Shown here: positions 7,538 to 14,628 of the stretch, in pieces
Layout: every line of letters begins with the position of its first letter
How positions within the stretch are numbered: position 1 is the first letter of the stretch
Origin: JAVBSX01 sp051660685
GTDB lineage: Bacteria > Planctomycetota > Planctomycetia > Pirellulales > Thermoguttaceae
Assembly (NCBI GenBank): GCA_051660685.1
Contig: JBOFQB010000058.1
Location: 1-24,147 of the forward strand
DNA: 24,147 nt
Reading direction: 5' to 3'
Notes under the pieces: generated by a model
The model's input: only the letters and a program-made list of their open reading frames with translations
The model's database searches: none
What the model was told of the DNA's origin: nothing
Program-made: the position numbers and the translations under genes

Positions 7538-7565
7538 TTGTTAGAAGGCATTAGTATTGTATTAT
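7538..7565 (+). promoter_or_regulatory. Putative promoter of the permease gene
   Basis: TTGTTA at 7538-7543 and TATTAT at 7560-7565 are spaced by 16 nt in the gap between the divergent superoxide reductase and permease genes. The leader to the proposed start at 7582 would be very short. This is consensus-based only. Confidence 0.35.
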
Positions 7566-7581
7566 ACACACGCCAACATTT

Positions 7582-8589
7582 TTGTCCAACCACATCACTC
7601 CCTTGTTTGGTATTATCCTTCATCAGTCCGTTGTTCAGGGAATCCGCTATTTCATTTTCAATGCGGCCTACATCATTGTTTTGCTCATCCCCATGATTTA
7701 CGGAATCGGATTGATTCGGTCCAGTTTGCCCCTTGAACGGATTCGGGTTTTTCTGACGGGTCGGAATCGCTTTCTCGGGTATCTCATTGCGGCTCTGTTC
7801 GGGGCAATCACCCCGTTCTGCTCTTGTAGTGGTGTTCCCCTTTTTTTAGGGTTCGTTGCAGCCGGACTCCCGCTCGGAATCGCAATGTCCTTTCTTATCT
7901 CCTCCCCCATGATTAACGAAGCAGCCGTTGTCCTGCTCGGCAATCTGGTTGGTTGGAAATTGACAATCGCATATGTCGGAATCGGCCTGTTTGCCGGAAT
8001 TTTTGGCGGTTTTCTGTTCGACCGACTTGGTGTTGAACGATTCCTGATTCGTCTTGAACCGGCAAAAAAAGCAGAATGTTCTTGCCAATGTCAACAAAAA
8101 TCGTCTTCACAACGAAAGGAAAAAGGAGATAAGAGCAAAAGTGCTGATTGGCGGAAAAAAGCGGGGAAGATGACTTGGAAAGAGCGACATGAGTTTGCCC
8201 TTTTTGAGGTCCAAAGTGTGATGAAAACGATATGGGTTTGGTTGATGCTCGGTATTGCTCTTGGAGCCGTCTTGCATAGTGCTGTTCCCAACACCTTTTT
8301 TGCCGACCATCTCGGTCAAAACGAATTCTGGAGTGTCCCCTTTGCTGTTCTGCTCGGTATTCCAACGTATGCCGGTTGCGTTGGAATCATTCCGGTAATC
8401 GGCGAGTTAATGAACAAAGGATTGCCGGTTGGAACGGCGTTCGCGTTCATGCTCAGCGCAATCGCAATCAGTTTGCCCGAACTCTTGATGCTCAAAACTG
8501 TTATGAAAGTTCAACTCTTGGTTGCTTTTACGATTTATCTCTTGGTTTTCCTGACCCTGACCGGTTGGATTCTCAACTCAATCTGTTAG
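7582..8589 (+). CDS. DUF318/ArsP-type permease, probable metal or metalloid exporter
   Basis: This is an integral inner-membrane permease of up to 335 residues with about eight hydrophobic segments in two halves. The first half carries TPFCSCSGVPLFLGFVAAG (Cys80, Cys82), the hallmark of the DUF318 family, which includes ArsP organoarsenic exporters and Cu/Zn-efflux members. The second half has the matching TYAGCVGIIPVIGELMNKG motif. The central cytoplasmic loop (about 160-200) is Lys/Ser-rich and carries a CSCQC cluster at 166-170 that may bind thiophilic metals. The substrate cannot be assigned. The start is uncertain: the frame is open only after a stop at 7552, there is no ATG before the first membrane segment, and TTG at 7582 has no clear ribosome binding site. 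It is divergent from the superoxide reductase gene. Confidence 0.85.
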   Translation: MSNHITPLFGIILHQSVVQGIRYFIFNAAYIIVLLIPMIYGIGLIRSSLPLERIRVFLTGRNRFLGYLIAALFGAITPFCSCSGVPLFLGFVAAGLPLGIAMSFLISSPMINEAAVVLLGNLVGWKLTIAYVGIGLFAGIFGGFLFDRLGVERFLIRLEPAKKAECSCQCQQKSSSQRKEKGDKSKSADWRKKAGKMTWKERHEFALFEVQSVMKTIWVWLMLGIALGAVLHSAVPNTFFADHLGQNEFWSVPFAVLLGIPTYAGCVGIIPVIGELMNKGLPVGTAFAFMLSAIAISLPELLMLKTVMKVQLLVAFTIYLLVFLTLTGWILNSIC

Positions 8590-8648
8590 GACGCAGATTT
8601 TGTGCGCCGGGCATCTGACAAGTCGCTCCGTATTTGCACATGAATAAC

Positions 8649-8668
8649 GAATCCATTTTCATGGGTTC
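8649..8668 (+). terminator. Weak terminator-like hairpin after the permease gene
   Basis: GAATCCAT and ATGGGTTC form an 8-bp stem (one T-G pair) around a TTTC loop, 60 nt after the permease stop. There is no strong T-run, so function is uncertain. Confidence 0.3.
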
Positions 8669-8681
8669 CTTTCGTGAGGTT

Positions 8682-8728
8682 CGTGTTTTTAGTGGTTCTT
8701 GTATACCACGAAATACGCCAAAAACACG
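8682..8728. repeat. Hairpin-forming intergenic palindrome
   Basis: CGTGTTTTT at 8682-8690 pairs with AAAAACACG at 8720-8728; inside, GTGGT near 8692-8696 pairs with ACCAC at 8705-8709. It lies between the convergent permease and rlmN genes and could serve both as a transcription end. It has the look of a dispersed repeat, but no second copy is in the window. Confidence 0.55.
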
Positions 8729-8793
8729 AAATCAATACAAGATTGAATCAAGCGTGAATCCGCAATTGAGATAGGTTATTTACGCGCAGTCGC

Positions 8794-9915
8794 TCAATCC
8801 GGCTCAATCTCGTTCGGCTCAACCTGTTCTTTCCGAAAACGTCGTCGTAATTGACCACATGCGGCACCAATTCGATCACCTTTACGAAACCGGATTTTAA
8901 CGGCGATCCCCTGATCGCGGAGTATTCGGACAAATTGTTCTGTTGTTTTGGAAGAGGGTGTTTTCCAAGACAGTTCCTCGACCGGGTTGAACGGAATCAC
9001 ATTGACGACCGCCGTTTGGTGTTGCAACAGTCGGGCCAACTCTCTTGCCTGTTCCGCCTGATCGTTCACTCCGCGAATCAGCACATATTCAAATGTGATT
9101 CGTCGCCCTGATTTTCGATGATACTTTTCGGCGGAATCGAGGATTGCGCGAATCCCGGAAAAACGGTTTTGCGGGACGATTTCCGAACGGATTTCATCAT
9201 TAGGAGCATGAAGCGAAATCGCCAATTTGTAAGGACGTCCCGATTCAGACAATTTAAGAATCCCTTGCGGAATCCCAACGGTCGAAATCGTCACACGTCT
9301 TGCACTCAAATCAAGCCCGTCCCCCGAAATCACTTCCTCAAGAGCCGAAAGAAGGGAGTCAAGGTTCAAAAGGGGTTCCCCCGTCCCCATAATGACCAAA
9401 TGCGTCAACCGTTCAGGACTCGGCAAGAGTTGGTTGAGCCGTACAACCTGCTCCAGAATTTCTCCGCGCGAGAGATTGCGAACAAAACCGTCCAGACCAC
9501 TTGCACAAAAAACACAGTTCATTGCACAACCAACTTGCGTGCTGATACAACCGGTTCGATGATTCCGTTCATCTCGGAGTAACACACATTCAATCTGGTG
9601 TCCATCTGCCAGTTCAATGAGCAACTTGCGTGTTTCATCTTGCGATATTGTCTCATGCACAATGTGCCCGGAAAAAAGCGAACCGTTTCCATTTCGACTG
9701 AATTGCGAGAGGAGCAAGGCTCGCAATTCTTTGGAAAGGTTCGTCATTTTTTCGGGCCGATCCTCTTTTCTCGCATACAACCATCCCCGGACTTGTTTCA
9801 AACGAAATGCCGGAATTCCCAGTTCCCGAAATCGTTGTTCCTGTTCAATCGGGGTCAAATCGAGAAACGATTGCGGGGAAAACTCAATCGGCTGATCTTG
9901 TAAAGCAGTGTTCAT
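8794..9915 (-). CDS. rlmN: Dual-specificity 23S rRNA A2503 / tRNA A37 C2-methyltransferase RlmN
   Basis: This radical-SAM enzyme methylates C2 of A2503 in 23S rRNA and A37 in certain tRNAs. It has 373 residues, normal for the family. The N-terminal accessory domain covers about 1-95. The [4Fe-4S]-binding CxxxCxxC motif is CAMNCVFC, preceded by QVG and by the conserved upstream Cys in GCIST. MGTGEPLLN and AISLHAPND are further family motifs. The C-terminal catalytic Cys is in AACGQLR. All catalytic residues are present. The start ATG at 9915 has no obvious Shine-Dalgarno sequence. A short acidic tail (EPNEIEPD) follows the conserved end. It is a single gene convergent with the permease gene. 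Its rRNA substrate is also in this window, but the target base lies just outside. Confidence 0.96.
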   Translation of the reverse strand: MNTALQDQPIEFSPQSFLDLTPIEQEQRFRELGIPAFRLKQVRGWLYARKEDRPEKMTNLSKELRALLLSQFSRNGNGSLFSGHIVHETISQDETRKLLIELADGHQIECVLLRDERNHRTGCISTQVGCAMNCVFCASGLDGFVRNLSRGEILEQVVRLNQLLPSPERLTHLVIMGTGEPLLNLDSLLSALEEVISGDGLDLSARRVTISTVGIPQGILKLSESGRPYKLAISLHAPNDEIRSEIVPQNRFSGIRAILDSAEKYHRKSGRRITFEYVLIRGVNDQAEQARELARLLQHQTAVVNVIPFNPVEELSWKTPSSKTTEQFVRILRDQGIAVKIRFRKGDRIGAACGQLRRRFRKEQVEPNEIEPD

Positions 9916-10074
9916 GCAAAATAGACGGAAAAATTCCTCTGTTGAGTGCGGTTCTATGATTCGTATTGACGACGAGAACGAGATGTATTAACTGCGTATT
10001 ACACCGCTTCTCAAATACGGTTCAAAAGAGCGGTTCAATAATGATTGAGGACAGAATAAAATCGGCCAATCCCG

Positions 10075-10242
10075 AATGTCGTTAGGCATTCCGTTATGGT
10101 AGTAACGGATTGCCCCTCAATCTTCAACTCCGTCGGAGTTGCGTTATGGTCATTCCGCGTTCATAAAACCATAACGGAACCCCGACGGTGTTCAGACTTG
10201 TTTTTCAATCGTTTTCTACCATAACGCAATCCCGACGGGATT
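10075..10242. repeat. Cluster of four hairpin-plus-tail repeats
   Basis: Each unit is a 6-bp hairpin with a 3-4 nt loop followed by (G/C)CGTTATGGT. Two lie on plus (10075-10100 and 10126-10150) and two on minus (10168-10192 and 10218-10242), about 50 nt apart. The stems differ in sequence but mostly stay paired: AACTCC/GGAGTT in the second and AATCCC/GGGATT in the fourth, both with loop GTC. This pattern is typical of REP/BIME-type elements and suggests selection on structure. Confidence 0.85.
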
Positions 10243-10326
10243 GGGGAAAAAGTGTCCTAACGTTGCACCTTAGACTACAATGAGGTCGTCGCAACGGGAC
10301 CGCAACCCCGGGTTAGGCTGTTTTGT

Positions 10327-10349
10327 GCGGGCAGGATGCCCGTGTTCCC
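10327..10349. repeat. Dispersed hairpin repeat (GCGGGCAGGATGCCCG type), copy 1
   Basis: CGGGC and GCCCG form a stem around AGGAT, followed by TGTTCCC. It matches 19424-19446 at 20 of 23 positions. It lies at the 3' end of the glycosidase-like gene. Confidence 0.7.
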
Positions 10350-10352
10350 AGA

Positions 10353-12578
10353 TTACCATTTGATATGGACAGGTACACCTTTTGCGTTTCCGGGATGTTG
10401 GAGGAACAAGGTTGAGGAGTCGGAATCCCAGTTTGTTTTCACGACCGGTTGTCCGTCAACCGTAATCGCAACCGGCTCTTTTGGAAGGAGTATCCGGCAT
10501 GTCGTCTCAACCCGATTCGGTGTCAAAATGGTGTAACGAAGTTCATTCGGTTCTGAAACCCAATTCTCCAGTCGTCCGGCTGCACTGAGCATTGCAGGTG
10601 CTTTTGCCGTTACTTTTTCAAGGTCCAACAACCAACTTTGTGAACCCGGTTCAATCACGATTTCATTGACAATCGGCAACGAGGAATCAAGCAGATTGAC
10701 GAAACGTCCTTTGAGAACAAGCGGACTGTCGGAAATCGACTCATTCATTGTTGCGGCAATCACATAAGGACCTCTTCGGAGCAGAAAATAATTCCGTTCA
10801 ATAAGCGATTCCCCTTTCTTTTGAAGAGCATCCCGAACAATGGAACGAAGTTCTTCGGCTGATTTGGCAGACCGACCAAAATAGGCGGGGTGTTTACGAA
10901 CGACGACAACCTGACCTTTTCCGCAATCATAAGAGCCGTTTTCAGCGTTTTTGTCCTGACCAAGCAACTGCAACAGATGTTCGGTTGGTGTTCGGAACGG
11001 TTGGACACCCTGATTCCACCATTCTTTAGCATGATGGAAGGGGTCGGTATCTGCCCCAACATAAACGAGAATCCCCCCGCGAGAAACCCAATCGGCCAAA
11101 CCGGCATTGATTCCCGGATGAAGCGGCTTTTGAAATTCATAACTGAGAATCAGGACCTTAAACCGGTCGAGATAACCGGGTGCTCGTAAAATGTTGTCCA
11201 ACTGAACGGATCGAATTGGAACACCATGTTTGACAAACGGCAAGGTTAGACCGTAATAACCGGCAAAACGCGAAACTTCTTCCCGATTTGCCCGGGTTAC
11301 ATCATTGGTCCCGCGAACTGTCCCCTCACGAAATGCCGGTTCCGCCCGTTGAAACATCGCCGAATCCCCAAGAAAAACACCAATTCCCTCAGTTCCCTGC
11401 TCCCAAGAAACATCCGGTTGTTCCATGTCGCGTAATTGACCGAAAAGAATGTTCAACAAGGTTGCGTAATCGCCCGGAATCGGTTCAGCATTCGGATCAC
11501 CAACCGGATATTTTCCGCGAAAGACCCGACTCGGCCAAGGACAAACCTCGTAATACCAAACGTCAGGTTGTAACAGGGATGCAACAAGCGTGCAAATGTA
11601 GTTTTTGCGATAATCGTTCCAATCGTACTTGGGATTGTCTTCAATCGGGTCATGCAAAAAATACATCCGTTTTCCCGTTCCCCGCGTCATCTCCTGCATG
11701 TTGCAGTATTCTAAATACGCCGTTTCAAACGTCCGTTCTGCAACTTCTCCCTGATAAATGTTTGGCGTTCTCGCCGTTCCTGTCCAGACCTGCGCAATCA
11801 ACCCGTCAATTCCGGGAAGATCAAGAAGGGAGGATTCGGGGGAGACAATTGCCCATTGTGCATAATTGACCAGACTATGAGTTGGGACGAAGAATCGAAC
11901 GGGACGCTTGTGTTGGACGAGCGAGTATTCTTTGAGCGAGGAACACAACCGGTCGAGCATTCGTCGATACAAATAATACTTGAGTTTACTTGCGCGAAAT
12001 TGAGCATCACAGGATGAATCCGGTCGAATCCAGGGTTCGTTGTAGTAAATCAACCATTCTCGTTTGAACGAGTCACTAAAACCGGCTCTTGCCCAGAATT
12101 CTGGTTCTTCGAGATGAACAGCAACGACGCCGGAATCGACCACTTTTTTGAGGCCTTCTTCGAGATACCGACTGAACGCGATTGAGGGGACCATGTAGGG
12201 GACGCGGGGACCGTGTAGAATCTGTTTGAATTCAGGGTCACATTGTGCATCATCCCAATGATCGATTCCGTCAAATTTCCCGTCCAGAAAATCTTCATAT
12301 CCCCCCCAAGAAACTCCCGTCATAAGCTCAAGAACATATTGGGCATCTTTCCAGGGTTGTAACTGGTTAATCGCCTGTTCGGAGATTCCATACGGCATAA
12401 CAAAGTCGGTTTGCAGGTCGAAATCCTCATGATAAGCGGACGCTTCCTGAAAACCGGTTCGTTCAAGGGACCGATCACCAAGCAGGTTGGGAGCGACCCG
12501 GATTTCGTCAGCAAAGGTCATTGCCGACATTCCGACAAACAAAAACAAGAGCATTGTTAATCTGGGATACTGTTTCAT
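10353..12578 (-). CDS. Large secreted protein resembling a glycoside hydrolase of the beta-galactosidase type
   Basis: Using the ATG at 12578, the protein has 741 residues and starts with a clear signal peptide (MKQYPRLTMLLFLFVGMSA). Starts at 12611 (ATG) and 12638 (TTG) are also open; none has a good Shine-Dalgarno sequence. The N-terminal half looks like a TIM barrel, with an acidic cluster VHLEEPEFW near residues 150-160 that could hold a catalytic Glu. Residues about 470-520 (FKVLILSYEF...WVSRGGILVYVGAD) resemble the glutamine-amidotransferase-like trimerisation domain of GH42-type enzymes. The C-terminal 100 residues look beta-rich. The architecture suggests polysaccharide degradation in the periplasm or outside the cell, but I cannot assign a CAZy family and the catalytic residues are guesses. 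It starts 17-50 nt after the TOPRIM-like gene and may share its transcript. Confidence 0.75.
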   Translation of the reverse strand: MKQYPRLTMLLFLFVGMSAMTFADEIRVAPNLLGDRSLERTGFQEASAYHEDFDLQTDFVMPYGISEQAINQLQPWKDAQYVLELMTGVSWGGYEDFLDGKFDGIDHWDDAQCDPEFKQILHGPRVPYMVPSIAFSRYLEEGLKKVVDSGVVAVHLEEPEFWARAGFSDSFKREWLIYYNEPWIRPDSSCDAQFRASKLKYYLYRRMLDRLCSSLKEYSLVQHKRPVRFFVPTHSLVNYAQWAIVSPESSLLDLPGIDGLIAQVWTGTARTPNIYQGEVAERTFETAYLEYCNMQEMTRGTGKRMYFLHDPIEDNPKYDWNDYRKNYICTLVASLLQPDVWYYEVCPWPSRVFRGKYPVGDPNAEPIPGDYATLLNILFGQLRDMEQPDVSWEQGTEGIGVFLGDSAMFQRAEPAFREGTVRGTNDVTRANREEVSRFAGYYGLTLPFVKHGVPIRSVQLDNILRAPGYLDRFKVLILSYEFQKPLHPGINAGLADWVSRGGILVYVGADTDPFHHAKEWWNQGVQPFRTPTEHLLQLLGQDKNAENGSYDCGKGQVVVVRKHPAYFGRSAKSAEELRSIVRDALQKKGESLIERNYFLLRRGPYVIAATMNESISDSPLVLKGRFVNLLDSSLPIVNEIVIEPGSQSWLLDLEKVTAKAPAMLSAAGRLENWVSEPNELRYTILTPNRVETTCRILLPKEPVAITVDGQPVVKTNWDSDSSTLFLQHPGNAKGVPVHIKW

Positions 12579-12627
12579 CTTTGACAAAAGTAGATTAGGT
12601 TTTGTTGACATTGGTGAAAGATAATAA

Positions 12628-13284
12628 TTACTGTTCAAATTCGCGCAACTTATCTAATGTCCGTTTCAGACTGGGAGAACGCCGCGCCGCTTGGTCGGAA
12701 CGCCAATGATTTATAATAAATTCCCGCAAACGGTCATTATATTCAGGACCAATATGAGCATCCGGTTTCGGCAACATCGCGCGTAGTCCCCTCCTCGTCC
12801 CTTTTCTTTGTATGATTGAAAGAAAGTGTTCTTTAATATTCGTGATAGAATCTGGAAGGTATGGAAAATTCGTTTCTGAAATACCTGTAAACTCTGATAA
12901 GGCTTCAACATCCGCAAGTACCCATGATTCGATTTCCCGAACAGCGACACGAATCAATGTTTCTCTTGGCAGAATGATCGCTTGGTCGGGCTTGAGATTT
13001 AAGCAAGACCGCAGTAATATGGCTGGACAGGTCGTCCGGTCCAAATCCAACAACGAAAATGTCAACATTCCCTGACGTCCCATTTCGATAGTATGGGATA
13101 ATTGATTTTTTATCTGGCCCGATCCTCTCATAATACGCGGGTATCCCGCCCTAAAAGAAAATGACGCTCGAGACTGTGTGTTCAAATCAATGAAAATTTT
13201 CTGCAGCACAGCTTGTGAAGGATCGTCTTCAACGTATGCAAAAAACATTTGTTGCCTGAGAGAAGGATAGAACGACTGACTCAC
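12628..13284 (-). CDS. TOPRIM-like protein (DUF4276/RloB type), partner of the AAA ATPase
   Basis: This 218-residue protein starts at a GTG (13284). The site GGGAGG lies inside the last codons of the upstream ATPase gene, 8 nt before the GTG, and the ATPase stop is only 2 nt upstream, so translation is probably coupled. The sequence shows a TOPRIM-like layout: a conserved acidic start (YVEDDPSQAVL, Glu19), a DLD motif at 80-82 (SLLDLDRTT), and REIESWVLAD near 116-125, which matches the E-x-W-x-LAD block of DUF4276-type proteins. TOPRIM proteins paired with AAA ATPases act as nucleases or effectors in anti-phage systems such as PARIS and OLD-like systems. A nuclease role here is inference; the family name was not verified by a search. 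Confidence 0.7.
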   Translation of the reverse strand: MSQSFYPSLRQQMFFAYVEDDPSQAVLQKIFIDLNTQSRASFSFRAGYPRIMRGSGQIKNQLSHTIEMGRQGMLTFSLLDLDRTTCPAILLRSCLNLKPDQAIILPRETLIRVAVREIESWVLADVEALSEFTGISETNFPYLPDSITNIKEHFLSIIQRKGTRRGLRAMLPKPDAHIGPEYNDRLREFIINHWRSDQAARRSPSLKRTLDKLREFEQ

Positions 13285-13286
13285 TT

Positions 13287-14441
13287 TTACATCCTCCCAA
13301 TACTCGATTCGGTGATTGGAAAAACGACATCAGCTGGACTGATTCCCAATTTTATCATTTCTTTTTCATTTTTCGTCAAAGGTCTTATTTGCGATGATTC
13401 ACCGTTTGACCCAGGTTGGACAATCAAAAATGAATTGGCCCCAAGACTCTTGTCAAAAAGCATGCGTTCACTGTGTGTGCTGACAAAAATTTGTCCCCCT
13501 GCTATTTTCCGACTTGCCCTTATCAGGTGAAATAGATGAGGAATTTGTTCAACAATTGGACCATGCAGAGAAAGTTCCGGTTCTTCGAGAAGGAGTAGGT
13601 TGTCGGAACTACGCAGAGTCCAAAGTAAGGCAATCAAACGCAAGGTTCCATCTGAGAATTGGTCTTCACGTTGATACGCCCCATTACCTCGCCAATGCTC
13701 AAATAGGATTTGGAGATGCGGCTTTCCTGTCTTGTCATCTTTGACAAATTCCAACTTTTTGAATTGAGGAACAACTCTTTGGAGAATGTTGCCGATTTGT
13801 TTCAAGCGAGATGATCGTGTTTTTTCCGATTCGGATGCTATCTCTTCCAAAAAACCTTGCCCAAAAGGATCAGACTCGATCATTTGGACTGCCAGTTGAT
13901 TGCCGTACTTCAACAATTGAGGAACTAAATGCAAATACAAAGTATTCTTCAAAAAATCAGCAATCTCCCGAAAATCCCTATTGCTGTTAATTTGCTCCAA
14001 AAATGTTTGTGTCAAGCGTTCTGAATCGTTATCATCTTCCTTCTCTGGACGTTTGAGCACTTGAATGTCTTTATGTTTGACTTCTTCGGAGAGTATTTTG
14101 ACCCTCGTGTCTTTTCCGTTGGATTTTCCCTGAAATGATAGAGAGTAGGCCCAATCTGGAATCGGTTTGTCTAGGTCTTCTTTGAGTTCAATACCCAATT
14201 CAATTTGCGTTACTTTTCGTGCAGAAAGAGAGCGGACCTTTTTTACCCCCCCCCGATCACTGACTGCTTTTTGCAAACCGCCCCCCTTGGGATTTACAAC
14301 ATCACGAAAAAAACGAAAGATATCTAAGAAATTGGATTTTCCCGACGCATTTGGCCCAACGAGATAGACAGTCTCACACAGTGGGACATCAATATCCGAA
14401 AAATTACGCCAGTTTTTGGCAACTAACCGTGAAATGTACAT
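13287..14441 (-). CDS. RecF/SMC-like AAA-family ATPase (AAA15/AAA21 type)
   Basis: This is a cytoplasmic ATPase of 384 residues with an ABC-type split nucleotide-binding fold. The Walker A motif is GPNASGKS at 29-36, near the N-terminus and preceded by the RecF-like opening IxRLxxKNWRNF. The middle (about 70-250) is charged and probably helical. The signature region FSDGTLRLIAL lies near 260, Walker B LLLLEEPELSLH near 283 and the switch STHSERM near 318. These features place it with the ATPases of OLD, PARIS (AriA) and RloA-type systems, which sense phage components and control a toxic partner. The adjacent downstream gene encodes such a partner. The start ATG at 14441 has no clear Shine-Dalgarno sequence. 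A housekeeping DNA-repair role is less likely because of the two-gene coupling. Confidence 0.85.
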   Translation of the reverse strand: MYISRLVAKNWRNFSDIDVPLCETVYLVGPNASGKSNFLDIFRFFRDVVNPKGGGLQKAVSDRGGVKKVRSLSARKVTQIELGIELKEDLDKPIPDWAYSLSFQGKSNGKDTRVKILSEEVKHKDIQVLKRPEKEDDNDSERLTQTFLEQINSNRDFREIADFLKNTLYLHLVPQLLKYGNQLAVQMIESDPFGQGFLEEIASESEKTRSSRLKQIGNILQRVVPQFKKLEFVKDDKTGKPHLQILFEHWRGNGAYQREDQFSDGTLRLIALLWTLRSSDNLLLLEEPELSLHGPIVEQIPHLFHLIRASRKIAGGQIFVSTHSERMLFDKSLGANSFLIVQPGSNGESSQIRPLTKNEKEMIKLGISPADVVFPITESSIGRM

Positions 14442-14486
14442 AAGGACAAACGAAAAAGAGGTTTGTGCTGGAAATCACTCAGACTC

Positions 14487-14496
14487 AGTGTACACT
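14487..14496. promoter_or_regulatory. 10-bp palindrome between divergent genes
   Basis: AGTGTACACT is a perfect palindrome in the gap between the divergent ATPase and rhamnosidase genes, 46 nt from the ATPase start. It could be an operator half-site pair or a chance palindrome. Confidence 0.25.
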
Positions 14497-14578
14497 AAGA
14501 AGAAATTGGGTGATATGGGGATTGAACAAAAAACAAGGAACGGTATTCAGGGTCATACCCTTTTCGTTGGATTTTGTG

Positions 14579-14584
14579 TACAAT
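14579..14584 (+). promoter_or_regulatory. Putative -10 box of the rhamnosidase gene
   Basis: TACAAT is placed to give a leader of about 38 nt before the ATG at 14629. No good -35 box is present at the expected distance, so an activator might be needed, or the call may be wrong. Confidence 0.25.
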
Positions 14585-14628
14585 GCCGTCTACGTTTTTA
14601 ACCCCTATTGGTCATTCGGAGCAATCTT

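Larger units (their letters stand above)
9916..10352. other. 437-bp intergenic region rich in hairpin repeats
   Basis: No credible gene is seen between rlmN and the glycosidase-like gene. From 9916 to about 10074 nothing definite is seen apart from the region expected to hold the rlmN promoter on minus. From 10075 to 10242 there are four hairpin-plus-tail repeats, and at 10327-10349 a copy of another dispersed repeat. Confidence 0.7.

Noticed and set aside
12628..14441. Direct assignment as the PARIS system
   Set aside because: The order and fold types fit, but AriB belongs to a different TOPRIM family and no search was possible; only a PARIS-like description is supported.
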